NCBI GenBank assembly: GCA_034112345.1
Contig: JAWUVN010000041.1
Location: 1 to 17,289, forward strand
DNA length: 17,289 nt
Reading direction: 5' to 3'
Origin: Bermanella sp034112345
Lineage (GTDB): Bacteria; Pseudomonadota; Gammaproteobacteria; Pseudomonadales; Oceanobacteraceae
The translations under genes and the position numbers were made by a program. The notes under the pieces are model-generated. The model had not been told where the DNA came from. It searched no databases and saw nothing but the letters and a program-made list of their open reading frames with translations. Positions 1-6,839 of this stretch are shown here, piece by piece (positions within the stretch are counted from its first letter, which is position 1; each line of letters starts with the position of its first letter).

Positions 1-1
1 T

Positions 2-184
2 GGCTTACGCATCGGTACACCAGCCATTACATCTCGCGGCTTCAACGAAGCACAATCAACTGAATTAACCGGTTGGATTTGTGACGTTCTAGATAGCTTA
101 GAAAACGGCAACAAAGATGAAGTAACAGCTCAAGTACGTGAGAAAGTGAACGCACTTTGTGCAACGCTTCCTGTTTACTCTTAA
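2..184 (+). CDS. glyA: Serine hydroxymethyltransferase, C-terminal end (partial)
   Basis: This is the last 60 codons of an open frame that enters from the left edge and stops with TAA at 182-184. The peptide begins GLRIGTPAITSRGFNE and ends ATLPVYS, the typical C-terminus of bacterial GlyA. The enzyme is cytosolic and PLP-dependent; it interconverts serine and glycine while charging tetrahydrofolate with a one-carbon unit. The RxGTPAxTxRG stretch is the conserved segment near the end of the large domain. The catalytic lysine lies outside the window. A strong terminator follows about 50 nt downstream, so glyA probably ends its transcript here. Confidence 0.93.
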   Translation, partial: GLRIGTPAITSRGFNEAQSTELTGWICDVLDSLENGNKDEVTAQVREKVNALCATLPVYS

Positions 185-200
185 GTTTGTTACATCATGA

Positions 201-268
201 CCTCTAAAACTATTTAAGTATTAGAGGTTGCATAAAAAAAACCGCGATTGTATCGCGGTTTTTTTATG
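201..268 (+). terminator. Rho-independent terminator after glyA
   Basis: A perfect stem (AACCGCGAT, loop TGT, ATCGCGGTT) spans about 240-260. It is preceded by a run of A and followed by a run of T, so it can terminate in either direction. Just upstream, 201-207 CCTCTAA and 221-227 TTAGAGG form a second, weaker hairpin. The location directly after the glyA stop codon fits termination of that gene. Confidence 0.9.
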
Positions 269-334
269 CTCAATATATTTGTCAGTTTTTTTACTTTAAG
301 ATGATCTTTAAATGAATATGATTATCTAAAAATA

Positions 335-541
335 ATGACATCACCCTATCCAAAGCCCCCCAAAAGATTACGCGACCTCAATGGCTTCGGTCCTAAAAGC
401 GAAGAGATCTTTTCCAAAATAGATATACATACCGTTGAAGATTTTATGGCAATAGACCCATACGAGTTATACGCCCAGCTGAAGCCCATGAAAGGCATTG
501 GTTTGAATTCTATTTACGCCATTATTGGCGCTCGTGCCTAA
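335..541 (+). CDS. Stand-alone TfoX C-terminal-domain protein
   Basis: This 68-residue protein consists almost entirely of a TfoX/Sxy C-terminal domain, a small helix-hairpin-helix-like fold. Visible hallmarks are LRDLNGFGPKSEEIF near residues 12-26, then HTVEDF, then the KGIGLNSIYAIIGA end, matching the family pattern of LxxLxxxGPKS, TVEDL and LNxLYAL. Full-length TfoX of enteric bacteria (about 200 residues) regulates competence genes and carries an additional N-terminal domain, which is absent here. The function of single-domain versions is not established. The ATG at 335 is the only sensible start; no clear Shine-Dalgarno is seen. The gene sits alone between the glyA terminator and the repeat region at 613-720. 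Confidence 0.8.
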   Translation: MTSPYPKPPKRLRDLNGFGPKSEEIFSKIDIHTVEDFMAIDPYELYAQLKPMKGIGLNSIYAIIGARA

Positions 542-612
542 TAGTCTTGGTGCGTATCTTGGTTAGAGGTGGCGCAAACCCGAAAGATGGAAATACTCAT
601 GCGATTAGATGA

Positions 613-720
613 TATGGGCTTGGCACCCAAGTAAACGTTAAGGCTTCTGTTGATCGGGCAGGGGCTGCCCTCGTACGAGCTCACCCTGTGAGCGATAGAT
701 TAAGCTATAGAAATTTGTAA
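613..720 (+). repeat. Palindrome-rich direct repeat, copy A (core 656-696)
   Basis: The core 656-696 matches 1862-1902 in the same orientation, 41 nt with 5 mismatches; the last 27 nt (670-696 against 1876-1902) differ at one base. The core holds three adjacent inverted repeats: GGGCAG/CTGCCC (656-670), the palindrome CTCGTACGAG (670-679) and CTCAC/GTGAG (680-692). Read on the + strand it encodes a peptide containing LVRAHPVSD that runs on to TAA at 718-720, but no start codon or ribosome site is convincing and a stop lies at 610-612. It may be an interspersed extragenic repeat, a structured RNA or a relic of a coding sequence. It lies just beyond the 3' end of the barrel-like gene. Confidence 0.7.
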
Positions 721-1730
721 GAAGCTGTCAAAAAACTGGATGTTGAGCTAAGGCTAGAACGTTCTTTGGATGAGCGATACAAATCACTGTCTGTAACAGA
801 TAGTCTTTTGTAATAGGCTGAGATGCCTAGATTAATATTAGATGAAACCGCGTAATTTAAGCGTGTATTAAAACTAAGTGCGGGTTTGATTTTTAAGGCG
901 GTAGTATTGGGGAATATAAGAGTTCCATTATCTTCAAGATCAAGGACTTCACCAAATGAACCAAGCGAACTTTCGATAGCTTCCCTAGCCACTTCATCGT
1001 CAGCGTTTAAAGCATAATCATAATCGATTGCATCGGCTTGCAATAATATTTCTTGTAGCCGTGCATTATCAATATAATACGTATCTCGATACTGGCTAAC
1101 AGCCAAGCCAGCTGATATATCTAATCGGTCAGTAGCCTCATATTTTATGTTTCCAAAGATAGATAAAGAATCCGCATTGGCTGGCGCACGGGCAGAAAAA
1201 GCAGAGGATTTAAGACGAACATCCGAATAACCTACACCAAACTCACTGTTTAAGTTGCTAAGTAATACAAATGGGAAGGAAAGTGAATATTGATTACGGT
1301 TGCTGTATTCAGAATCAGAATACGTAAACTCAAACAAATAGTCTGCGGTATTTCCTATGATACCCAGTGTGAAGTTTCTGGTTTTTTCTTCATAAAATCT
1401 CTGAGTATTATCGGTATGGTCTTGAGTCGATTCATAGCCAAAAATGGGTGTGAAGTATTGATTCTTGTTTGCTATTTTAACAAGTGAAAAGTGGGTTTTT
1501 ATTGTAGTAGGGCTGTCATTGCTATACGGATAACTGTGTGACGGCCAGTAACTGTCCGTTTCATTTGTCACCCCAGAAGAAGCACTTAAAATAGTGCTGT
1601 TCTCTTTCAGGTCATCCATAAAGCTCAATTGAGCGTGGGTGCTTTGAGTACTTATAAATGCTAATAGCAGGAAACCAGCGTACATAAAGATGGTACGCTG
1701 CGATTTATTAGCTTGTCTGGTCTCTTTCAT
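705..1730 (-). CDS. Predicted outer-membrane beta-barrel protein, unrecognised family
   Basis: I do not recognise this protein as a named family. From the ATG at 1730 it is 341 residues. A GTG at 1778 would add 16 residues; I prefer the ATG because it gives a clean signal peptide: charged MKETRQANKSQR, a hydrophobic TIFMYAGFLLLAFIS, and a cleavage-like THAQ. The mature part alternates polar and hydrophobic residues with many Tyr, Ser and Asn, for example SLSIFGNIKYEATDRLDIS and LNYAVSSNINLGISAYYKRL. It ends FLTASYKFL, like a final barrel strand, although the last residue is Leu and not the usual Phe. An acidic insertion around ADAIDYDYALNADDEVARE could be an extracellular loop. A role in the outer membrane is inferred from shape only. 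The gene is flanked on both sides by the 41-nt direct repeat. Confidence 0.6.
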   Translation of the reverse strand: MKETRQANKSQRTIFMYAGFLLLAFISTQSTHAQLSFMDDLKENSTILSASSGVTNETDSYWPSHSYPYSNDSPTTIKTHFSLVKIANKNQYFTPIFGYESTQDHTDNTQRFYEEKTRNFTLGIIGNTADYLFEFTYSDSEYSNRNQYSLSFPFVLLSNLNSEFGVGYSDVRLKSSAFSARAPANADSLSIFGNIKYEATDRLDISAGLAVSQYRDTYYIDNARLQEILLQADAIDYDYALNADDEVAREAIESSLGSFGEVLDLEDNGTLIFPNTTALKIKPALSFNTRLNYAVSSNINLGISAYYKRLSVTDSDLYRSSKERSSLSSTSSFLTASYKFL

Positions 1731-1833
1731 TAATACTGGCTGGCGCTTCTTATAATATTTTTTGTACGATACAAGCACATAGTCACTAATGCAAGATAAG
1801 GAAACCGAGCTAAATCGGTTAATCGATCCAGTC

Positions 1834-1930
1834 TATATAGGGTTTAGCCTATCTATTAATAGGGCAGAAACTGACCTCGTACGAGCTCACCCAGTGAGCG
1901 ATTTAGCAGTTAGGGATTGGATCAGCCAAT
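1834..1930 (+). repeat. Palindrome-rich direct repeat, copy B (core 1862-1902)
   Basis: This is the second copy of the repeat at 656-696, at an offset of exactly 1206 nt with no indels in the 41-nt core. The palindrome CTCGTACGAG (1876-1885) and the CTCAC/GTGAG hairpin (1886-1898) are kept; the first hairpin (GGGCAG 1862-1867) has lost full pairing. An open frame from 1789 to 1983 passes through it and shares the peptide LVRAHPVSD with copy A, but runs into the lemA start and has no clear ribosome site, so I annotate the DNA repeat and not a gene. The two copies bracket the barrel-like gene. Confidence 0.7.
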
Positions 1931-1975
1931 CCAGCCATGATAAGCTGAGACCATTACTTTATAAGGAAAATAACA

Positions 1976-2575
1976 ATGAGTAACGATTATATTATTTGGG
2001 GCGTCGTAGTTGCCCTTATCCTGTTTATTGCAAGCATGTACAACCGTTTAGTGGGTCTGCGCAATCGCCATAAAAATGCATTTTCACAAATCGATATTCA
2101 ATTACAGCGTCGTTATGACCTGATTCCTAATTTGGTAGAAACCGTTAAAGGCTATGCCAAGCACGAGCGTGAAACGCTAGAAGCGGTTATCTCAGCTCGT
2201 AATGAAGCACAAGCTATTTTGAAAGCGTTGCATGCTACTAAGGGTGAAGCAGCCGGTGGGCAAATGGATGTATCGGCGTTAAACGGTGCAGAAGAAATGT
2301 TAGGCGGCATGATGAGTAAGTTATTCGCATTGAGCGAATCTTACCCTGATCTAAAAGCGGATACCCAGTTCCAACAATTGATGGAAGAATTAAGCTCTAC
2401 TGAAAACCGTATCAGTTATGCCCGTCAGGCATTCAATGATGCTGTTATGCAATACAACACGTACCGCGAACAATTCCCAAATAACATTATTGCAAATAAT
2501 TTTTCGTTTAAAGAAGCGAGCTTACTGAAATTCAAAAACAAAGAAATTCAAAAACCAGTTAAAGTTAACTTTTAG
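1976..2575 (+). CDS. lemA: LemA family protein
   Basis: A 199-residue LemA-family protein. One N-terminal transmembrane helix (about residues 5-25, IIWGVVVALILFIASMY) anchors it, followed by a helical domain probably facing the periplasm. The family signature is clear: NAFSQIDIQLQRRYDLIPN then LVETVKGYAKHERETLEAV, and later ENRISYARQAFNDAVMQYN. An AAGGAAAA Shine-Dalgarno sits 6-7 nt before the ATG. The molecular activity of LemA proteins is poorly defined. In many bacteria the gene is followed by an M48 metalloprotease, as here (81 nt downstream), which suggests a functional pair in envelope maintenance. The pairing is known; the specific job is inference. Confidence 0.92.
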   Translation: MSNDYIIWGVVVALILFIASMYNRLVGLRNRHKNAFSQIDIQLQRRYDLIPNLVETVKGYAKHERETLEAVISARNEAQAILKALHATKGEAAGGQMDVSALNGAEEMLGGMMSKLFALSESYPDLKADTQFQQLMEELSSTENRISYARQAFNDAVMQYNTYREQFPNNIIANNFSFKEASLLKFKNKEIQKPVKVNF

Positions 2576-2583
2576 ATGACGCA

Positions 2584-2615
2584 GTGCATACTCAGTAATT
2601 AAACCCAGTATGCAC
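2584..2615 (+). promoter_or_regulatory. Hairpin between lemA and the M48 gene
   Basis: A perfect 9-bp inverted repeat, GTGCATACT (2584-2592) and AGTATGCAC (2607-2615), encloses a 14-nt loop 8 nt after the lemA stop codon. There is no T run after it, so it is not a classic terminator. It could protect the lemA 3' end or reduce read-through into the protease gene, whose start lacks a strong Shine-Dalgarno. Confidence 0.45.
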
Positions 2616-2656
2616 GCTCACCTTATCTTTAAGTCATAGAATAGTGATGATGTAAT

Positions 2657-4678
2657 ATGGATTTTTTTGAACATCAAGAGCAAGCAAAGGCAGCCAGTAA
2701 ACGGCTGCTTTTTCTGTTTTTAGCGCTGACGTTTGTGGTGGTGCTAGGAGTAGACTTTGTCATTTATTTAACCATTCAGTTATTTGAAAATAAAGAAGCA
2801 ATGATTAATCCTGTTGATCGAATGTCTCGAGAAGGTGCTTTAAATGTATATGCACCAGTTGGGATTGTGGCTAGGGCATCATTGTCAGGTTTTATAAACT
2901 GGCAACTAAGTTTACAAGGGTTGGCGGCAGCTTCTGTCTCGGTGTTTATTCTAAGCTTCGGTTGTTTCATGCGCTGGTTAGACTTGCGTAAAGGGGGTGG
3001 CGGTTTAGCCGTTAATATTGGCGCACGCTCTTTAGGTTTTGCTTCTAAAGAAGATAAAGAACAGCAACTCTTAAACGTGGTGGCAGAAATGGCCATTGCA
3101 GCCGGTATCACGGCACCCAGTGTGTATGTATTGGATCACGAAACCTCGATTAACGCATTTGTTGTGGGTTACGAGTTAGAAGATACGGTCATGGTGGTTA
3201 CTCGAGGTTTATTAAACAGTATGAACCGTGACGAACTGCAAGCAGTGGTGGGGCACGAGTTCAGTCATATCCTGCACGGCGATAACCGGGTGAATATTCA
3301 TTTGATGATTATGATCGCAGGCTTTGCCTGGGTCGCTGAAATAGGGCATTCGCTAACGTCTAGGCATTCGTACGGGCGCACAGGCATGGGTTATCGTAGG
3401 CGCTCTTACCATTCTTCAAGTAAAAGCAGTCAGCAAGCGGCTTCTATTGGCATACCTTTAATCATTATTGGTTTTATAGGTACCCTATGTGGTCGTTTGA
3501 TTCGCACATCCATTAGCCGAAAACGCGAATACTTAGCCGATGCCTCTTCAGTGCAATTTACCCGTAATCCAGATGCCTTAGCCAGTGCGTTAAATGTGAT
3601 TCGAACCAATTCACATCAAGGCCTATTAAAAAATGCCCGTGCAGAAGAGCTGAGCCACATGTGTATTAGTCCTTCAAGGCGTTCGTCTTGGTTTGCATCG
3701 CACCCACCGTTAGAGGACAGAATCAATACCATTGATGATACGTTTATCAAACGCTTTGAAGCCCGTGATCGTAAAGCCGATCGCGAAGAAAAACGTCACG
3801 CCAAAAAACAAGAGCAAGTGCAAACCACTCGCAGTATGTACAGCCCAGACATAGCCGTGATGCAGATGGCAGGCAGCGGCCACTTACATGATGTAGTGGG
3901 CACCATGAGTGCCGCTAACCTTGATTACGCGATGAGCCTGCATGATGAGTTCCCAGTAGAATACAGAAGAGCACTGCACAGTGCGGATCATGCTAAAACC
4001 ATGTTGCTGTACTTATTGCTAGATACCGAGCCTACGTTAAGAAAAGAGCAACTAGAGTGGCTTAATCAGCAACTGCCTAAATCGCAAGATTATTTGCATT
4101 CTTTAACTCTACTGTCTCAAGGCTTGCAATCGCGTTTAGCATTGCCCTTGGTAGAGCTGCTGATACCACTACTAAAAAGTTTGGATGCAGACACTCAAAA
4201 AAGTTTGCTAGAACAAGCTTTGATCATGGCCAAGTGGGATGGAAAGCTAACCCTATTTGAAATCAGCCTTTATAGTTTATTAAAAACCAGTTTTGATGAT
4301 CAGGCTCATAAAAAAACAACTCACACCATTAAAGACATTAACTTAGTGGCGTATGAATTTAATGTGATCATATCTAGCTTTATACATTCTGCTGGCGGGT
4401 CTCAATCTGAAAAATTAAACCATTATAATAATATGATTAATATATTCAGTTTGAAGTCGCAAACCATTATTTCTAAAGACAAAATTAACGCTAAAGCACT
4501 TTATGCCACACTTAAAAAACTAAAAACATTATCGCCAATGTTAAAGCGTTCACTTATGGATGTATGTGGAGATATTGTTTTTCATGATGGCATAGTTCAA
4601 GGCAAAGAATATGAAAGCTTAAAACTCATGAGCTTATTATTGTCATGTCCGATGCCCGCTATGCCAGTGTCTAAATAG
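2657..4678 (+). CDS. M48 family membrane metalloprotease with C-terminal helical extension
   Basis: A 673-residue HtpX/Ste24-type zinc protease. Hydrophobic segments are at about 18-40 and 88-107, with further ones near 215-230 and 264-284 as in HtpX-like proteins. The zinc site is visible: HEFSH at 200-204 (ligands H200 and H204, catalytic E201) and a probable third ligand E291 in KREYLADA. HPPLEDRI closes the protease domain near residue 350. A highly charged stretch (KRFEARDRKADREEKRHAKK) leads to about 280 extra residues of mostly helical sequence containing two motifs of the type KWDGKLTLFE and FHDGIVQGKEYE, reminiscent of TerB-like domains. E. coli HtpX is about 290 residues, so this is more than twice as long. 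It probably degrades or trims membrane proteins and is likely to work with LemA upstream. Confidence 0.88.
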   Translation: MDFFEHQEQAKAASKRLLFLFLALTFVVVLGVDFVIYLTIQLFENKEAMINPVDRMSREGALNVYAPVGIVARASLSGFINWQLSLQGLAAASVSVFILSFGCFMRWLDLRKGGGGLAVNIGARSLGFASKEDKEQQLLNVVAEMAIAAGITAPSVYVLDHETSINAFVVGYELEDTVMVVTRGLLNSMNRDELQAVVGHEFSHILHGDNRVNIHLMIMIAGFAWVAEIGHSLTSRHSYGRTGMGYRRRSYHSSSKSSQQAASIGIPLIIIGFIGTLCGRLIRTSISRKREYLADASSVQFTRNPDALASALNVIRTNSHQGLLKNARAEELSHMCISPSRRSSWFASHPPLEDRINTIDDTFIKRFEARDRKADREEKRHAKKQEQVQTTRSMYSPDIAVMQMAGSGHLHDVVGTMSAANLDYAMSLHDEFPVEYRRALHSADHAKTMLLYLLLDTEPTLRKEQLEWLNQQLPKSQDYLHSLTLLSQGLQSRLALPLVELLIPLLKSLDADTQKSLLEQALIMAKWDGKLTLFEISLYSLLKTSFDDQAHKKTTHTIKDINLVAYEFNVIISSFIHSAGGSQSEKLNHYNNMINIFSLKSQTIISKDKINAKALYATLKKLKTLSPMLKRSLMDVCGDIVFHDGIVQGKEYESLKLMSLLLSCPMPAMPVSK

Positions 4679-4691
4679 TAATGGAACCATA

Positions 4692-5147
4692 TTGAATAAT
4701 TTAAGTATTTACGGGTTGCTAGTGTGCAGTTTAGTCGTGGGAGCATCACTGGCTTCTCAGGCGGGCTTGAATGCACAACTTCGGGTGGCATTAAGCTCGC
4801 CGATTCAAGCAGCGTTTATTTCTTTTTTAGTGGGTACTTTGATTTTGGGTGCTGCGTGTTGGTATCAAGGTTTGCCTTGGTTCACAAAAAGCAGCTTGGT
4901 CAGTGTGCCATGGTGGGCTTGGTTCGGTGGTGCACTGGGCGCGTTTAATATAGCCATGTCTATCTTCTTAGCGCCTAAGCTAGGTGCCGTGGCTTTTGTT
5001 GTGTCTATTGTATGTGGGCAAATCATTGCGTCATTAGTGTTAGATCAGAATGGTTGGCTAGGATTTCCAAAAATAGAACTGACCGTAAACAGAATTTTAG
5101 GTGCCTCTTTGATTGTTTTAGGTGTTCTGTTGGTAGCTAAAAAGTAA
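4692..5147 (+). CDS. YdcZ/DUF606 family small membrane transporter-like protein
   Basis: A 151-residue protein with about five hydrophobic segments, e.g. IYGLLVCSLVVGASLA, AAFISFLVGTLILGAACW, FVVSIVCGQIIASLVL and a C-terminal ILGASLIVLGVLLVAKK. The order ASQAGLNAQLRVALSSPIQAAFISFLVGT and the GGALGAFN stretch are typical of DUF606 proteins, relatives of the drug/metabolite transporter superfamily about half its usual size. These generally act as dimers or pairs; the substrate is unknown. I take TTG at 4692 as the start, because it gives a complete first helix and lies 13 nt after the protease stop with GGAA about 6 nt upstream. The gene could be co-transcribed with the protease. Confidence 0.8.
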   Translation: MNNLSIYGLLVCSLVVGASLASQAGLNAQLRVALSSPIQAAFISFLVGTLILGAACWYQGLPWFTKSSLVSVPWWAWFGGALGAFNIAMSIFLAPKLGAVAFVVSIVCGQIIASLVLDQNGWLGFPKIELTVNRILGASLIVLGVLLVAKK

Positions 5148-5177
5148 AGAGCGATAAATAAGATTAAGGAGATAGTA

Positions 5178-5621
5178 ATGACACCCTTACCGCATGAATA
5201 TCAGGCCAAAGTAGTTGGTACCGCAGTAAGCCCCTTTGATACTACATGTAAAGATTTTCCAGCTATCCAAGTATCACCGCCAACTGAATTTGGAGGCGAG
5301 GGTTTAGATTGGTCGCCAGAAGAGTTATTTATGGCATCTATTGCTAATTGTTTGGTGTTATCGTTTCGAGCTATATCAAGTATCTCAAAATTTGACTGGG
5401 CTTCTATTGAGTGTGAAAGTCGTGGTGTACTCGATAAGGTAGATCGTCATATTCAGTTTACTAAAGTATTTACAAAAGCAGTGTTGGTTGTGGATTCAGA
5501 TGCGAAGATTGAAAAAGCAGAGCAGTTATTGAAAAAAGCAGAGCGTGCATGCTTTATAACGAACACGTTAAATTGTGAATCCTTCTTTGAATGTGAAATA
5601 TTGGTTGTGGATTCGTTTTAA
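5178..5621 (+). CDS. OsmC family peroxiredoxin-like protein
   Basis: A 147-residue OsmC/Ohr-superfamily protein. The two active-site cysteines of the family are in place: C58 in FMASIANCLVLSF and C125 in KKAERACFITNTLN, close to positions 59 and 125 of E. coli OsmC. PPTEFGGEGLDWSPEELF is the typical lead-in to the first cysteine. Such proteins are small cytosolic dimers that reduce organic hydroperoxides. Which peroxide this one prefers cannot be told, and it could belong to a less characterised OsmC subgroup. A strong Shine-Dalgarno (AAGGAGA) precedes the ATG. A long palindrome lies 33 nt downstream. Confidence 0.88.
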   Translation: MTPLPHEYQAKVVGTAVSPFDTTCKDFPAIQVSPPTEFGGEGLDWSPEELFMASIANCLVLSFRAISSISKFDWASIECESRGVLDKVDRHIQFTKVFTKAVLVVDSDAKIEKAEQLLKKAERACFITNTLNCESFFECEILVVDSF

Positions 5622-5653
5622 CTAAAGCAGAAATTCCAAATTATTGGGTGACT

Positions 5654-5699
5654 GGCATTTAAGCTAGATATTAAAAATTTAATATCTAGCTTAAATGCC
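5654..5699. repeat. 46-bp near-perfect palindrome between convergent genes
   Basis: Two perfectly complementary 22-nt arms, 5654-5675 and 5678-5699, are separated only by AA. The left arm begins GGCATTTAAGCTAGAT. It lies between the osmC stop (+) and the stop of the TSUP gene (-), where a shared bidirectional terminator is expected, but the stem is AT-rich and neither side carries a clear T run. The perfection of the arms is unusual for a terminator, so a protein-binding or structural role is possible. Confidence 0.75.
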
Positions 5700-5719
5700 T
5701 AGATTAGAAACTCTAAGAA

Positions 5720-6460
5720 TCAACGAAGATATTTACTCGCAACCAATAGCCCGCCTGTTGTTAATAGCAAATAATAAATACCTATTTTAAATCGCTTCTC
5801 ATCTAATTTGTGATGTAAATAATTCCCCAGTTTTACCGCAACAAATAGCAGCGGCAAGTACCAAGCGATATTTCCAAACAAAGGCTGCATACGGCCATCT
5901 ACAATAAATGCCACGAATAATAAACTGTTCATCGATAGCCATACCACAGCCATGGTTGCCCTAAAGGCAGATTTATCAATATTGGCGCCCGCAACGGCAT
6001 ACACTAAAAGTGGGCCGCCACTGGCAAATAAACCGTGAGTAATTCCTGCAACGTACGTGATGAGGCGAGTCATCCAAATGGCACGAGGGGTATCTACCTG
6101 AGCATGATGCATGCGCCATAATTCACGAGATGAGAACCAAATAATCAGAAAGCCAAATAGCATCTTTAACAGTTCTTCATTTATAAAAGGTTTCACAAGG
6201 TAGCCTGTTACGGTGCCCAGCAGCATGCCAGGAAGAATTACTTTGAATAAAAGCTGGGAATGAATGTTTTGGCGATTTTTATAGGCGATGGTTGCACTCA
6301 TGGGGATGTTAAGCGCAACCAGTATCGGCAGCACCATATCTATGGGCAGTACTAATATTCCCAGTGATAGCGCTATCACAATGCTGCCAAAGCCAGTGAC
6401 GGCTTCTAGCGTGTAGGCCAGCAATATGAATACACCTAAGGCGAGCAAAGCAAATTCCAT
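5720..6460 (-). CDS. TSUP (TauE/SafE) family permease
   Basis: A 246-residue integral membrane protein of the TSUP family, with about seven or eight hydrophobic segments. The two half-repeats show the family glycine motifs: AVTGFGSIVIALSLGILVLP near residues 20-40 and THGLFASGGPLLVYAVAG near 140-160. Family members export or import small organic or sulfur anions such as sulfite, sulfoacetate and 2-hydroxycarboxylates; this sequence does not reveal the substrate. It starts with ATG at 6460 and has no close partner. It is transcribed in the same direction as the amt operon, but that operon has its own terminator at 6606-6640, so it is probably independent. Confidence 0.87.
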   Translation of the reverse strand: MEFALLALGVFILLAYTLEAVTGFGSIVIALSLGILVLPIDMVLPILVALNIPMSATIAYKNRQNIHSQLLFKVILPGMLLGTVTGYLVKPFINEELLKMLFGFLIIWFSSRELWRMHHAQVDTPRAIWMTRLITYVAGITHGLFASGGPLLVYAVAGANIDKSAFRATMAVVWLSMNSLLFVAFIVDGRMQPLFGNIAWYLPLLFVAVKLGNYLHHKLDEKRFKIGIYYLLLTTGGLLVASKYLR

Positions 6461-6603
6461 AAAGTCCCAACAGTATTCATTTAGATTAAGAGCGCGAACT
6501 TTAGTTGATAGGGCGGCGTTTAGAAAGGTGCAAAATGTACATGTTCTGACAAAAGTGATAACGATTAATAATTGAGTTCAATTGATTGTTTAAAGTAAAT
6601 TAG

Positions 6604-6640
6604 GCATAAAAAAACAGGCTTAATTTCTTAAGCCTGTTTC
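6604..6640 (-). terminator. Rho-independent terminator of the eut-amt operon
   Basis: A perfect 12-bp stem (AAACAGGCTTAA at 6612-6623, TTAAGCCTGTTT at 6628-6639) with a 4-nt loop. Read on the - strand it is followed by an unbroken T run (the A run at 6608-6614 on the + strand). It lies about 33 nt past the stop codon of the 54-residue small protein, so it ends the eutB-eutC-amt-small protein transcript. Confidence 0.9.
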
Positions 6641-6672
6641 CGGTAAATCAGAATACTTTCGAATTCTAATGA

Positions 6673-6837
6673 TTACTTATGTTTTTCAAACGCTTCATTT
6701 TCATGTTTGATGATAGTGCCGATCAATCCAATGATGATACCACTCACGCCAAGTGCAAATAGCACAAGCATGGCGGGTGAATCCGCGAATGTAAAATACG
6801 CCGTGACATTTTCCCAAGTAGTAATGGATGTACCCAT
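6673..6837 (-). CDS. 54-residue single-helix membrane protein coupled to amt
   Basis: A small gene immediately after amt. The ATG (6835-6837) begins 2 nt after the amt stop codon (6840-6842), and a strong Shine-Dalgarno, AAGGAGC, lies inside the last amt codons, so translation is probably coupled. The protein starts MGTSITTWENVTAYFTF, has one transmembrane helix at about residues 22-43 (MLVLFALGVSGIIIGLIG within it), and ends in a charged tail KHENEAFEKHK. I do not recognise the family. Coding character is supported by the start signal, a well-formed helix with a short amphipathic N-terminus and charged C-terminus, and the terminator placed right after the stop. A role as a small partner or regulator of the ammonium channel is inference from position. 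It could also serve another membrane complex. Confidence 0.85.
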   Translation of the reverse strand: MGTSITTWENVTAYFTFADSPAMLVLFALGVSGIIIGLIGTIIKHENEAFEKHK

Positions 6838-6839
6838 GA

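Noticed and set aside
1731..1778. GTG start adding 16 residues to the barrel-like protein
   Set aside because: The extension spoils the signal peptide with a long charged lead; the ATG at 1730 gives a normal one. Neither has a good ribosome site, so it is not fully excluded.
656..1902. Integron cassette with attC sites
   Set aside because: The repeats contain adjacent short palindromes but not the outer inverted core sites (GTTRRRY type) of attC, and no integrase is in the window.
1789..1983. 64-codon + strand open frame before lemA
   Set aside because: No convincing ribosome site, ends inside the lemA start, and half of it is the direct repeat; annotated as repeat, with the shared peptide kept as a finding.
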